A stretch of 64,000 nucleotides of DNA from Bradyrhizobium sp. 200 (GCF_023100945.1 NZ_CP064689.1:4942001-5006000); one strand, 5' to 3'; shown: positions 25,459 through 34,877, numbered from the stretch's first letter. The notes: generated by a model not told the origin, from the sequence alone. A program made the numbers and translations.

Positions 25459-26100
25459 TTACCGGCTCGCGAGTTGGCTCGTTCGGTCGAGCGCGGCGCC
25501 GAAACCGTTCAACGACACGTTGAAGGTGACGGCGTCCCCGCTGGACAGATTGAGAGATGCGACGACGAGCTTTCCTGCCTTGCGAATCGCGTCAGTCGCC
25601 ACGGTCGGGAAGCTCACGGGCAGCAGGCAACCCTGGGGTACGCAAGTCGAGAACCGCAGCCCTTTGCCGAGGTCCCTGTCGTCGAGCTTGAGGATCGCGC
25701 CGCTGTCGAGATTGAGCCCGAACGGCATCAGGATCGTGCCTTCGGTCTTGCCGTCCGCAGGCGGACGCAGCTCGATCGCGAAGATGCGCTGGCCGGATTG
25801 ATTGTTGCCCTGGGCTTGCGACAGAAGACATTGCTTCTGGCCGTCGCCGGCGCACTTCTGATTGATGAGATCGATCAGCGCCGTTTCGTACTGATCTTCA
25901 AACTTCTCGGGCTCGAACCGTCCGGATTTCTGGAGCGCATTGATGTGTTCGCATTGGTCACGACGCGGCCGATGGCAACTTTTGTCCATCTCGCGGATGG
26001 TCTCGCGGATCACCGCGAGGGCGTCGTGCCCGACCTTGCCGTCGGGTCGTAGGTAATAGAGTCGGATCAAGTAGCGTGGATCGATCTCGCGGCGGTCCAC
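25459..26100 (-). CDS. Chimeric frame: Ku remnant fused to IalB-like domain
   Basis: An unbroken 213-codon frame starting at a GTG, but made of two unrelated pieces. Residues 1-85 are Ku-derived (see the pseudogene entry). Residues 88-213 match the invasion-associated locus B (IalB) family: QKQCLLSQAQ, ILMPFGLNLDSGAILKLDD, LRFSTCVPQGCLLPVSFP and LVVASLNLSSGDAVTFNVSLNGF. IalB proteins are exported and have a signal peptide; none exists here, so this copy cannot reach its usual place. It is most likely a decayed gene left by a deletion joining the two, although a translated cytoplasmic chimera cannot be excluded. Confidence 0.55.
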   Translation of the reverse strand: MDRREIDPRYLIRLYYLRPDGKVGHDALAVIRETIREMDKSCHRPRRDQCEHINALQKSGRFEPEKFEDQYETALIDLINQKCAGDGQKQCLLSQAQGNNQSGQRIFAIELRPPADGKTEGTILMPFGLNLDSGAILKLDDRDLGKGLRFSTCVPQGCLLPVSFPTVATDAIRKAGKLVVASLNLSSGDAVTFNVSLNGFGAALDRTSQLASR

Positions 26101-26190
26101 GAACTCGTCGATCTCGATGGCGCGTGTGAATTCGAGCGCGCCGTTCTCCGAGCTCCTCCTTCGTCACCTCCGTGCCGATTCATAACCGCG
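25846..26190 (-). pseudogene. Ku (non-homologous end-joining) gene remnant
   Basis: Read on the minus strand: VTKEEL (from 26167) in one frame; then ENGALEFTRAIEIDEF and DRREIDPRYLIRLYYLRPDG in another; then VAIGRVV in a third; and finally EHINAL and QKSGRFEPEKFEDQYETAL back in the second. These are consecutive blocks of rhizobial bacterial Ku (VTKEEL-ALESTRTIEIDEFVDR-EIDPRYL-PYYL-PDGKVGH-AVIRETI, then FEPEKFEDHYETALIDLI). There are at least three small frameshifts, about 45 codons lost between the IAL and QKSG blocks, and no N-terminal half. It cannot encode working Ku. Confidence 0.8.
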
Positions 26191-27291
26191 CGTGCTGCGC
26201 CAGTCCGTTCGCGCGCTGACTCCGGAGCGAAACCATTTCCAAACGGGCCCTAGAACTTGGCCGGCAACAGAGCTGTTTCTATAACGAACTCAGTGGTTTG
26301 ACTCTGGCTGGCGACGCAGTGCCGATCGCACCTGTCTCCCGGCAGATACCCTGCTAACAGGGAATTTTACAGGGAAACTGGCGACTTCGAGGATCCTCGA
26401 AACAGTTTCGCCTCACGAATCGGCTGTGCCCGCATTGATCTTTCGCGCAATTCCCTAGCAACCTATCAGGGAAAACATTTCGGAGATCAGGGATTTTTTT
26501 GGCGGAAACAGGAAAACTCACATAGCTGCGGCCACGTCGAGGGGAGGATTGGTGCGGCATGAGCGGGCCCCTTCACTAGCGACCTGCGACCCCTTGCGTC
26601 CCGAAAGCAGTGCCTATCTCCTAAGTTGTTGATTTTTCTCGCTGTGGCAGGTGCTTCCGCCACGTTTTGTTCACGGTCATTTCACCCAATTCGTTGCGAT
26701 TTCGTTGCGGCGTTCTAAGGGAGAACGGTATCAGCCGCCTTGGTCCAATGGTGATGCTCCAACGGAAGCCCGGCCGCCGTGCTGCTCTCGAACATCGGGT
26801 TCCTCCCGTTGCCGGTTGACCCGAGCCAAATGGCGATGGCCCGCTCCCTTCGCTCTACGGGGCATTGCACCTGCTTCATCGCTACTACGAAACAGTCCGC
26901 CCCTGCCCGGCGCATCGGTACTTTCGGCCTCGCGGTTGGAGCCGCTTGCGCCTTTTCCCTTGGCATCGCCGATCAGGTTTTCACGTTCCGTACAAGAGCC
27001 TGATTGAGCTTTCGCGCTACCTACGATGCCGCTTGGGCCGTCTCAGGACACCTTCCAAGCTCATCGCGGAGGAAGGGTCCCTCGGTTTTGACATCGTCTA
27101 ATCTGCTTTCGACACTTCATCGACAGTTTTCTTGCGCTCGCATCTCAACCTTGCCTGCCGGAATCTTGTCCCGGCGTTTCCGCAACGTTCACCATCATCG
27201 CTTTGGTGGAAGCTCGAAAGGTCGACACCGCCGTAGCCACCAAACACCTTGTCTCGTTCCTGAGCCTCGCTCCACGCAGCTCAGTGCACAT
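26191..27291. other. 1.1-kb gene-free, degenerate region
   Basis: No frame has protein-like composition. Five CAGGGA/CAGGAA repeats lie at 26358-26516. The stretch 26720-27290 is C/T-rich on this strand; its minus-strand reading (AGADCFVVAMKQ) faintly recalls frames seen beside rhizobial mobile introns and insertion sequences. This is a weak recollection, so no element is named. Confidence 0.4.
26358..26516 (+). repeat. Cluster of CAGGGAA-type short repeats
   Basis: CAGGGAA at 26358, CAGGGAAA at 26370, CAGGGAAAA at 26467, CAGGGATTTT at 26488 and CAGGAAAA at 26509, all on the plus strand with unequal spacing. Confidence 0.45.
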
Positions 27292-28458
27292 CTAACTCGA
27301 CCGCGGAACGGCTGAGGCTAGCTGCTCAAGCGTAACGACTTCACGCAGAAATTGTCGGAGAGGCTTGGCGTTGGGGAAGCCACCCCAGAGAGCCCCGGCT
27401 GGAACATCTCGCATAACCGAGGATCTCGCTGCGAGCCGTGCTCCCTTGCCGACCGTAACATGCTGGCGGATACCAACTCGTGCTCCGAGGACAACAAAGT
27501 CTTCCAGAGTTACGCTGCCACTCAACCCCGATTGACCGGCTATGATGCAATGGCGGCCAATAACAACGTTGTGGGCGATCTGAACAAGGTTGTCGATCTT
27601 GGTTCCCTCTCCAATGACCGTATTGCGAATCCCTCCCCGATCGATTGTCGTTCCAGCTCCAATCTCGACATCATGCTCGATTACGACAGTACCGAGCTGC
27701 GGCACCTTGAGGTGTCCAGTTGCGCTCATTATGAAACCGAACCCGTCCTGACCGATATGGCAACCCGAATGTATAATGACTCGGTCGCCAATCATTGCAT
27801 TCGTGATTGAGCATCCGGGACCGACTGCACAATTTTGTCCGATCTGAACGTCTGGCCCAATCACGGCGTTGGCCCCGATCAGCGTTCCGATGCCGACCGT
27901 AGCCCGTGGTCCAATTAGAGCGCCTGGATCGACCGTCACACCGCTCGCGAGTTGGGCAAAGGGATGGACGGATGCATTCGATGCGACGCCCTCTGTTTCG
28001 AAAAGCGAAGAGGGACGCAATGCGTCAGGATAAAGTTCGCGAGCCGCTAACACGAAGCACCTATAAGGCTCAGGCGTGAACAATACGACGAGCCCGCTCG
28101 GTATGAGACATTGAAGATGCTTGCTGATCAATACAGCGCCAGCCCGCGTTGATGTGAGGACTTTGGCAAATTTCGCGTTATCGACAAAGGTTAAGTCCCC
28201 TGCCTCTGCCAGATCAATCGGCGCTACATTCGTGATTCGCTGCGCGAAGGTTTTGGCATCCTGAAGTTCGGCACCCGTCAACGACGCAATCTCGCCTACC
28301 GTTAGACCTGATGGGTGACGGAAGAAATTGGGCTCGGTCAAGTCATCCACCCAAGAAGGAGTTGAAAGCGTATTAACAGTTATCGAGCGACGTGATGTCA
28401 AGTGAGGCAGGTCCCGAAGGTTCTTTTGTGAAACATAGTCGTGAAGGGGTAGCCGCAT
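27292..28458 (-). CDS. lpxD: LpxD-like UDP-3-O-acylglucosamine N-acyltransferase, divergent copy
   Basis: A lipid A biosynthesis acyltransferase that adds the second 3-hydroxyacyl chain to UDP-3-O-acyl-glucosamine. The N-terminal uridine-binding domain ([47 protein letters not shown]) is followed by left-handed beta-helix hexapeptide repeats (about 150-340). The catalytic His region is [13 protein letters not shown], with [11 protein letters not shown] further on. At 388 residues it carries about 38 extra N-terminal residues; a promoter-like TTGACA on the minus strand inside that part (28399-28404) suggests the true start may be near codon 37. It is not with lpxA/lpxB/fabZ, and the sequence is divergent, so it is probably a second, specialised copy. 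Confidence 0.88.
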   Translation of the reverse strand: MRLPLHDYVSQKNLRDLPHLTSRRSITVNTLSTPSWVDDLTEPNFFRHPSGLTVGEIASLTGAELQDAKTFAQRITNVAPIDLAEAGDLTFVDNAKFAKVLTSTRAGAVLISKHLQCLIPSGLVVLFTPEPYRCFVLAARELYPDALRPSSLFETEGVASNASVHPFAQLASGVTVDPGALIGPRATVGIGTLIGANAVIGPDVQIGQNCAVGPGCSITNAMIGDRVIIHSGCHIGQDGFGFIMSATGHLKVPQLGTVVIEHDVEIGAGTTIDRGGIRNTVIGEGTKIDNLVQIAHNVVIGRHCIIAGQSGLSGSVTLEDFVVLGARVGIRQHVTVGKGARLAARSSVMRDVPAGALWGGFPNAKPLRQFLREVVTLEQLASAVPRSS

Positions 28459-28859
28459 ATGATGTGACGATTAGGTATCCTATCCGCGACTTCAGTCAAC
28501 GTTTCTGTGCGTCCACATTTATTACTCAACGTTTCCGCAGGCCCGCGCGCCGCAAATAGGCCCCGATATTCGACGCTGCTTCGTGAGAGTTCGTTAGATA
28601 AACAGCGCTAGGCATCGCTGCGAGATCCCGATTGTCTGCTCACCCGTGAGTTCGTCGCTCGATCATGTGGTCCCCTCACATAAATGTTTGATCGCTGCAC
28701 CAGCGGTCCGGAAAATTTGCGCTGAGTGATCCAAAAAGGGTTTTGCAACAGTATCCGGGGCAGAGCGGACCTCTTTTGGGGCCGCTCTCAAGTCGGGAAA
28801 TGACCCAAAATTAGCGGCACTAGGCGCGCTCTATCGCCCAGTCGGAACGGGAAGAAACT
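28459..28859. other. Gene-free stretch between lpxD and the 28860 gene
   Basis: 401 bases of A/T-richer sequence with no coding frame. It must hold the lpxD promoter region, but no regulator site stands out. Confidence 0.35.
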
Positions 28860-30308
28860 TCATTGCCTAAGCGCCAAGTCGGGACGTCTTATGAATGACC
28901 GGCGATACTGCCTGCCTGGCATGAAACGCGCGCCGAGCGACGCATCGACTAGCGCAAGTACCGACTCCTCATGACTGCTCAGTCCGCCAGCCCATTCGTG
29001 ACCCGCCGGCCTTTGACCTGCATTGGCATCCAGGCGCGAGAGTGAACTGAAGGAGTTCGCCTGCAGCCGCTCCGAAGGATCGGTCATCAGCACCCACGAA
29101 TAGTCTTCGATGTGCAGAACGGACTCAATGTCTTCGTTCCAGCCGCAGAGCACGATCTCCATCTGCGAGAACCCGCCAGCGTCGGCCGCAAATGCCGACG
29201 CTGCAGCTTCCACCGCCTCGGCAACATCCCGCGCACTGGCGGCCAGCACATCGCGGATCACGACCGTGATCGGCTTTCGAGTGCCTGCAGCCCCCTTCAT
29301 GACCAGATGGGCCTCCGGCGCCTGATGTCGGCCGAACCGCCGGCCTGATTGCAGCGGTATCGCGAACGGCGCCAGAAGCTGATCATCATTTCCTGCAACG
29401 AACCTGCCCCGGATGATCGTACCATCCTGCGCCTTCATTTCGCTGGTCCGCCAGTACGCGTCCGGTAACCACGCTGTCTCGATCTGCCGCTGGGAGGTCG
29501 CAAGCGTCCATGCCTGATCGAGCAGAAATGATTCCGGCAGACCGGGATGGCTTCGGGTGAGCCGTTGCCAGCTATCGAGCAAGGCGTGCGCGGATTCCGT
29601 CTGGCGGAAGAACAAGGCGCCGGTCGTCATCGCTCCGTTCAACTGCCGATGGACCGCGAAATCGCACCCCGAAGCCTGCGGCAACAGCGGATGGCCCCTG
29701 AGGCGCGCATGCGGATCGATCCAGAACACCGGTCGACCGGTGTTCGTCCATTGTTCGACGATGAAATCGACCTTCGGCGAGTTCTGCCTGGCACTCCCGA
29801 TCTCCTGCGAGATATCCATGACGGTGTGATTGAGCCCCAAACGCTGCAGATCTCCGACAAGCCTGTCAGCATGGTCAGCCTCACGGCCGGCCCGTTGAAA
29901 CGATGAAATGAAGAGCGTGTCCTCCTTGCGATAGATCCCCGTTCGCACCGCTGGCGGCTTTACGCCGCCCCACCAGACATGATGCGGAGCCTCGGCGGCA
30001 TGCGCACCGAGCGATCCATGTGCATAGAGCTTCGATTTCAGCAGATCGAAGGCCGGATTCTCACCAAACGGCAAGATGACGATCGAATTCTCGTGCAGCG
30101 AGTTGACCAACGCTTCGATGCGGGGCGCATGCGCCACTTCGATCACCAAGACTGCCGCAGCCGGTGCGGCGACTGCGCCCGCACCGTCCCAACAGATCAC
30201 GCTGTTGAAGTGACCGGTCAGTCGCCGAAGACGATCGAGTTGCACCGCGCCCAACCGCAGGGGTCGCATGCTCTGCCCAAGAATGTCTTCCAAACTGTCT
30301 TTCATCAT
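28860..30308 (-). CDS. Large glycosyltransferase-like protein, paralog A
   Basis: A protein of about 482 residues, not assigned to a named family. Residues 60-100 hold a block with LHENSIVILPFGENPAFDLL. Residues 125-275 have a nucleotide-diphospho-sugar transferase-like pattern: KEDTLFISS, KVDFIVEQW, RPVFWIDPHARL (DxD-like), SGCDFAVHR, TGALFFRQT, ALLDSWQR and FLLDQAW. A third part (PITVVIRDVLAASARDV, FSQMEIVLCGWNED) is also conserved in the copy at 53280. The start at 30308 (MMKDSLEDIL) aligns with that copy; an ATG 12 bases upstream is possible. Its position beside the flagellar cluster suggests flagellin or surface glycosylation; this is inference. Confidence 0.65.
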   Translation of the reverse strand: MMKDSLEDILGQSMRPLRLGAVQLDRLRRLTGHFNSVICWDGAGAVAAPAAAVLVIEVAHAPRIEALVNSLHENSIVILPFGENPAFDLLKSKLYAHGSLGAHAAEAPHHVWWGGVKPPAVRTGIYRKEDTLFISSFQRAGREADHADRLVGDLQRLGLNHTVMDISQEIGSARQNSPKVDFIVEQWTNTGRPVFWIDPHARLRGHPLLPQASGCDFAVHRQLNGAMTTGALFFRQTESAHALLDSWQRLTRSHPGLPESFLLDQAWTLATSQRQIETAWLPDAYWRTSEMKAQDGTIIRGRFVAGNDDQLLAPFAIPLQSGRRFGRHQAPEAHLVMKGAAGTRKPITVVIRDVLAASARDVAEAVEAAASAFAADAGGFSQMEIVLCGWNEDIESVLHIEDYSWVLMTDPSERLQANSFSSLSRLDANAGQRPAGHEWAGGLSSHEESVLALVDASLGARFMPGRQYRRSFIRRPDLALRQ

Positions 30309-31080
30309 CGTTCGCCCCATTCACCAGAACCCTTGCTGATACGGACAGCACGGCGAGTTCAGGCGGATGGGGTGGACCTCGATCGAGCCGAGACGTTCGC
30401 GCCGATGGGCGGTGTCAGATCGATGCCGAGCATCGTTGCAGCAACATTTCTGGCAATGCTCCACATAAGACATAGACACATGCAAAAACAGCTTTAACGC
30501 AGACGAAAGCTGAAATTCGCACTCCGAGTTCTCGTCTATACGTTTTCATTCCTGAACGCATTTGTTTCTGATGTGTGTAAATTAGTTTCTCGATCTCTAA
30601 TCCCGCGCGTCGAGATACATTCAGACACAACAAATCATGCGCTTCATCGCGTAACTGCTTTGTATCGCAGCGAACTCCGTTATTTTCATAATTGCGATTC
30701 GAGTCAGAACTCTCGAGCGAACATCCACAACTATCAAGTGCACGCAACATCGCTTTAGAAAGTCGCCGAACGCTTGAAGGCTCGTTCATCGTCGACGCGT
30801 TGGTACTGTTGCTTGCGTAGAATTCCGTTGAGCATTCGCCGTAATCAACCTGCACGCCGAGATACTTTCAATGATCCGCTCATCACAGCAAGACGCTCGC
30901 GCGAGGCGATGCAACCGCAACAATCGCCCGGGCATTTCTTGCCTATGCCTAGGCAACTTCTTCCCACTAACTATTTGCAAAATAACAGAAAATTTTCCGC
31001 CGGATAATTTGAAGCCACCCGTTCAATCCTCAGAGGCCGATCAGACCGGCCGTCCGTCAGCGTAGGATCGGGAGAAGGCC
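30309..31080. other. A/T-rich intergenic region upstream of the sigma-factor gene
   Basis: 772 bases, markedly A/T-richer than the surroundings, between divergent genes. It contains CATTTGTTTCTG (30559-30570), whose complement CAGAAACAAATG recurs upstream of paralog B. A 146-codon minus-strand frame (30415-30855) is open but lacks protein-like composition. Promoters for both flanking genes must lie here. Confidence 0.4.
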
Positions 31081-31761
31081 ATGGCGTACGCGCTTCAGAA
31101 TGCGGGCACCCTCGAAACATTACCGGTTTCGATGGAGCGGCCGACGGAAATGTCGGAGGTTGCTTCGGCACTGGGTGCATCCGAAGCGGAAGCGGCACGC
31201 GATATCGACGAAGAGCTTCTGCGCAGACTCGGTGCAAACGATGAGGCCGCGTTCCGGCTACTGGTGGAACGTCACATCGATCGCGCATTCGGTATTGCGC
31301 TTCGGCTTCTCGGCAGCCGCGCCGACGCTGAAGATGTGGTGCAGGACGCGATGTTGAAAGTCTGGACGCATCGCGGACAGTGGGAGACCGGTCGAGCAAA
31401 ATTCTCGACTTGGCTGTATCGCGTTGTCACCAATCGCTGCATCGATCTGCGTCGCCGGCCGCGCACCGACAATGTCGACGCCGTGCCGGAGCCGATGGAC
31501 GGAACGCCTGATGCCTTTAACACCATACAGCGCGACGAGGTCACCAAACTACTGGAGACGGCGATGCAGCGTTTGCCTGAACAGCAGCGCGTTGCCGTGA
31601 TCCTGTCGTATCATGAGAACATGAGCAACGGCGAAATCGCCGAGGTCATGAACACGACCGTTGCGGCAGTGGAATCGCTGCTCAAGCGCGGCCGTCAGCA
31701 GTTGCGCGAGATCTTGCGCCGATACGAGCCGGACATCATCCACTCTTTAAGCAATTGCTAA
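31081..31761 (+). CDS. ECF-type RNA polymerase sigma factor
   Basis: A 226-residue sigma-70-family factor with only regions 2 and 4. Region 2 (about 53-125): AAFRLLVERHIDRAFGIALRLL, ADAEDVVQDAMLKVW, FSTWLYRVVTNRCIDLRRR. Region 4 (about 157-212): LLETAMQRLPEQQRVAVILSYHENMSNGEIAEVMNTTVAAVESLLKRGRQQL. A 50-residue N-terminal extension precedes region 2. No classical anti-sigma gene follows; the flagellin gene does, 142 bases on. It may drive the flagellar axial genes downstream, which is inferred from position. An upstream G-rich GGGAGAAGG gives the ribosome site. Confidence 0.88.
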   Translation: MAYALQNAGTLETLPVSMERPTEMSEVASALGASEAEAARDIDEELLRRLGANDEAAFRLLVERHIDRAFGIALRLLGSRADAEDVVQDAMLKVWTHRGQWETGRAKFSTWLYRVVTNRCIDLRRRPRTDNVDAVPEPMDGTPDAFNTIQRDEVTKLLETAMQRLPEQQRVAVILSYHENMSNGEIAEVMNTTVAAVESLLKRGRQQLREILRRYEPDIIHSLSNC

Positions 31762-31903
31762 CCATAAATCTCCGACCCTGAAATAAACTGCGCCCGAATT
31801 GTGCGTGCCATTCCGTTTAGTGGATGAACGGGGGCCGGCCTACGTCTGCGATTCCCGCTGATTGGTTCGCATCCGCAACCAAACCATCCAAAGGAGCAGT
31901 TCG

Positions 31904-32725
31904 ATGCCCGTCATATCAACCAATACCGCAGCCAATTCCGCCGTTCGTTACCTGAACATCAACTCGCAGCAGATGTCGAGTTCGCTCTCCAAGCTGTCGA
32001 GCGGCTCCAAGATTACGCAGGCCTCCGACGACGCCGCCGGCCTTGCCATTTCGACCCGCATTTCATCGGACGTTACCACGCTGCAGCAGGCGGCGACCAA
32101 TGCCTCGCAGGCGACATCGATCCTGCAGACCGCGGACGGGGGCGCCTCCAACATCAGCGACATTCTTGCGCGCATGAAGTCGCTCGCATCGCAGTCATCT
32201 TCAGGCACCGTGACCGACAGCAGCCGCGCCTACCTGAACTCGGAATTCACCGCACTGTCCGACCAGATCGACAGCATCGCGACCGGTACTCGCTATAGCG
32301 GACAGAGCTTGCTGGACGGAACGAGTGCATTCGCAGCCGGCGCCACGGTCCTGGTCGGATCATCGTCTGCGGATACCATCACCGTCACGCTCGACGACCT
32401 GACGGCCACCACGCTGGGTGTCGACACGCTCGATATCAGCACGCAAACCGGTGCGACCGCGGCAATCGACGCGCTCGACATTGCCATCGACACCGTATCG
32501 GCGGCACGTGCAGCGATCGGCGCCCAGGAGTCGCGCTTCAACTTCAGCGCAAGCTCGATCTCGACCCAGTCGCAGAATCTGCAGGCCGCCAACTCGGCCA
32601 TTCTCGACGTCGACATCGCCGCCGAGCAGGCCAAACTGTCATCCGCGCAGGTGAAGGTGCAAGCTGCGGTCGCCGCCGAATCCTCAGCCAACCAGATGCC
32701 GCAATATCTTCTGAAGCTGCTCTAA
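31904..32725 (+). CDS. fliC: Flagellin
   Basis: A 273-residue flagellin, exported through the flagellar type III apparatus and assembled into the filament. The conserved N-terminal D0/D1 (NSAVRYLNINSQQMSSSLSKLSSGSKITQASDDAAGLAISTRI) and C-terminal D1/D0 (IGAQESRFNFSASSI to the end) flank a short variable middle. It is shorter than subpolar flagellins of Bradyrhizobium. Start at MPVIST set by AAGGAG; the frame is open 14 codons earlier. The middle is Ser/Thr-rich and Cys-free. A strong 12-bp hairpin follows the stop. Confidence 0.95.
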   Translation: MPVISTNTAANSAVRYLNINSQQMSSSLSKLSSGSKITQASDDAAGLAISTRISSDVTTLQQAATNASQATSILQTADGGASNISDILARMKSLASQSSSGTVTDSSRAYLNSEFTALSDQIDSIATGTRYSGQSLLDGTSAFAAGATVLVGSSSADTITVTLDDLTATTLGVDTLDISTQTGATAAIDALDIAIDTVSAARAAIGAQESRFNFSASSISTQSQNLQAANSAILDVDIAAEQAKLSSAQVKVQAAVAAESSANQMPQYLLKLL

Positions 32726-32735
32726 CCTGCTGACC

Positions 32736-32765
32736 TGGTGAGCCGGCCGCTGCGCCGGCTCACCA
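32736..32765 (+). terminator. Strong intercistronic hairpin after flagellin
   Basis: Perfect 12-bp stem TGGTGAGCCGGC / GCCGGCTCACCA with a six-base loop, 10 bases after the flagellin stop and 25 bases before fliD. With no T-run it may act as a partial terminator or 3' mRNA stabiliser, keeping flagellin mRNA higher than fliD. Confidence 0.65.
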
Positions 32766-32790
32766 CCTTGCCAAGCCGGTGTAAAAGCTC

Positions 32791-34476
32791 ATGGCTACGG
32801 TATCCAGCTCGACGTCTATCGCGGCATCTGCTGCGCTCTCTACGACCACATCGGGCACCAAGACCACGACCAGCGTCGACTGGGACGCGCTGATCGAAGC
32901 CCAGGCGGCGGCCAAGGCAGAGGCGGCGACGACAATCCAGACAAGCATCACCGCCAACGAAGCCAAGATTTCGGCTTATCAAAGCCTGCAAACGCTGCTC
33001 AGCACGTTGGCCACCGACACGGCCTCGCTATCCAAATCAATCGTCAATTCCCTGTCATCCAGCGCCTACGGTGCACGGGCGGCAACCATCAGTTCGACAG
33101 GTGACGTCAACGCCAGTTCGGCTGTTTCGATGGCGATCAGCAACGGGGCGGCAACCGGCGACCACACGTTGACCGTGACGCAGATCGCCACCGCGCACAA
33201 GGTGATCGGAACGTCGGTCGCAGACAAGACCGCGGATATGAACCTGACGGGCACATTCTCGATCGGCCTGGAGGGCGGAACCAGCGCAGACATATCGATC
33301 ACCAGCAGCATGTCGCTGGAAGATATCGTCGATGCCATCAACGCGCAGGCCGAGACGACCAACGTCCAGGCCTCCATCATTCAGATATCCAGCAGTCAGT
33401 ACGCGATGATCCTGACCGCGAGCGAGGACAACGCCGACATCAGCACCAGCGTCGTTTCGGGTGACGACGTCCTCAATACGCTGGGTGTGACCGAAAGTTC
33501 CGGCGCATTCACGGATGTCCTGCAGACGTCCCAGCCGGCGATCTTCAGCGTCGACGGAATTTCCCTGACGCGGGACACCAACGACATCACCGATGTCCTG
33601 AGCGGGATCACGTTCAGCCTGCTGCAGAGCACGCCCACCGGATCGACCGTCAATATCAGCATCGACGTCGACACCAGCTCGATCCAGACCGTCCTTGAGC
33701 AGTTCGTGACGTCCTATAATGCCGTCCGCGACTACGTAACCACCCAGCAGACGCTGACCTCCGACGGCACAGCGGATTCCAGCTCCGTGCTGTTTGGTGA
33801 CGGCACCATGCGGAACATCATGACCCAGATGGAGCAGGCGCTGAATTCGATCATCGGCGGGCTCTCAATGAGCGACCTCGGCCTCTCGTTCTCCGAAACC
33901 AACGACCTCGTTCTGGATACAAGCACGCTCGCAACGACCCTCACCGACGATTTCGACGCGGTGATTGCCTTGTTGGCCACCAAGACCACCGCATCATCCA
34001 GCGCGCTTACCGTCGTCAACACCAACTCGTCGCCACCCTCATCGTTCGCCATGGATATCGCCGTCGACAGCTCCGGCGCATTGTCCGTTTCGGTCGGCGG
34101 CGACAGCTCCCTGTTTGCCGTGTCAGGGAACACGATCGTCGGTGCAGCGGGAACAGCTTATTCCGGCATGGCTTTCACCTATACCGGTTCGTCGTCCGCG
34201 TCGATCACGGTGACCTCGACATCCGGTATCGCTGCCCAGATCAATGCCATTGCCAGCGCCGCCTCGAACGGCAGCACCGGCTCGTTGCAGGACTTGATCA
34301 CAAGCCTGCAATCCCAGGACGATCGGATGCAGCAACAGATCGATGACATCAACGCGCGCGCCGCGGTCTATCGGGCGATGCTCGTCACCCAATACGCCAA
34401 ATATCAGTCGGCGATTTCATCTGCGAATTCGACGCTGGACTATCTATCTGCCCTCCTTAACGCGTCGAGCGATTAG
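32791..34476 (+). CDS. fliD: Flagellar filament cap protein FliD
   Basis: A 561-residue HAP2/FliD protein that caps the filament and folds incoming flagellin. FliD_N: WDALIEAQAAAKAEAATTIQTSI and ISAYQSLQTLLSTL. FliD_C: QPAIFSVDGISLTRDTNDITDVLSGITF, LEQFVTSYNAVRDYV, and a C-terminal coiled coil (DLITSLQSQDDRMQQQIDDINARAAVYRAMLVTQYAKYQSAIS). It is extremely rich in Ser/Thr. FliS starts two bases after its stop. Many rhizobia with lateral flagella lack FliD, so its presence marks a different flagellar type. Confidence 0.93.
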   Translation: MATVSSSTSIAASAALSTTTSGTKTTTSVDWDALIEAQAAAKAEAATTIQTSITANEAKISAYQSLQTLLSTLATDTASLSKSIVNSLSSSAYGARAATISSTGDVNASSAVSMAISNGAATGDHTLTVTQIATAHKVIGTSVADKTADMNLTGTFSIGLEGGTSADISITSSMSLEDIVDAINAQAETTNVQASIIQISSSQYAMILTASEDNADISTSVVSGDDVLNTLGVTESSGAFTDVLQTSQPAIFSVDGISLTRDTNDITDVLSGITFSLLQSTPTGSTVNISIDVDTSSIQTVLEQFVTSYNAVRDYVTTQQTLTSDGTADSSSVLFGDGTMRNIMTQMEQALNSIIGGLSMSDLGLSFSETNDLVLDTSTLATTLTDDFDAVIALLATKTTASSSALTVVNTNSSPPSSFAMDIAVDSSGALSVSVGGDSSLFAVSGNTIVGAAGTAYSGMAFTYTGSSSASITVTSTSGIAAQINAIASAASNGSTGSLQDLITSLQSQDDRMQQQIDDINARAAVYRAMLVTQYAKYQSAISSANSTLDYLSALLNASSD

Positions 34477-34478
34477 CA

Positions 34479-34877
34479 ATGCAACAACAGGATCACTTTC
34501 AGGCCACGCAGGCTTATCGGAGCGCCGCGGTCGCTGTCCCGCCACTACGCGCGGTCATCATGATGATTGATGGCGCGATCAAATTCCTCCAGAAATCGGT
34601 TGCGGCGGCCGAAGATAAGCAGTTCGAGGAAAGTCACAACCACATGATCCGCGCCACCGCCATTCTGCGGGGCCTGAGCCACAACCTGAATTTCGACAAG
34701 GGTGGCGACGTCGCAGAAGGCCTGCACACGACTTATCACACCCTTATCATGGCCTGCCTGCGCTCGTTCGGGCGTCCCAATTCCGCAGAATGCTATCGCC
34801 GCATTATTGCGAGCCTCGCGGACCTCCGCGACGCCTGGATTTCCGTCGCCCTGAATCCGACAAAACCGACAACCTAA
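34479..34877 (+). CDS. fliS: Flagellar export chaperone FliS
   Basis: A 132-residue helical cytoplasmic chaperone that binds the flagellin C-terminus and prevents early polymerisation. Matching blocks: AYRSAAVAVPPLRAVIMMIDGAIKFLQKSVAAAE, HNHMIRATAILRGLSHNLNF, LHTTYHTLIMACL. The length is typical. It follows fliD by two bases, so the two are co-translated, in the usual fliD-fliS order. Confidence 0.9.
   Translation: MQQQDHFQATQAYRSAAVAVPPLRAVIMMIDGAIKFLQKSVAAAEDKQFEESHNHMIRATAILRGLSHNLNFDKGGDVAEGLHTTYHTLIMACLRSFGRPNSAECYRRIIASLADLRDAWISVALNPTKPTT

Noticed and set aside
25459..26100. Ordinary IalB-family protein
   Set aside because: The first 85 residues are Ku-derived and there is no signal peptide, so a plain IalB call would be misleading.
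26651..27007. Possible group II intron or insertion-sequence remnant
   Set aside because: The minus-strand reading recalls frames beside rhizobial mobile introns, but no reverse transcriptase, transposase or intron domain V could be read.
30415..30855. 146-codon minus-strand frame between paralog A and the sigma gene
   Set aside because: Cys/Ser/Asn-rich with no folded pattern, weak start context and overlap with the expected promoter region. Kept as non-coding.
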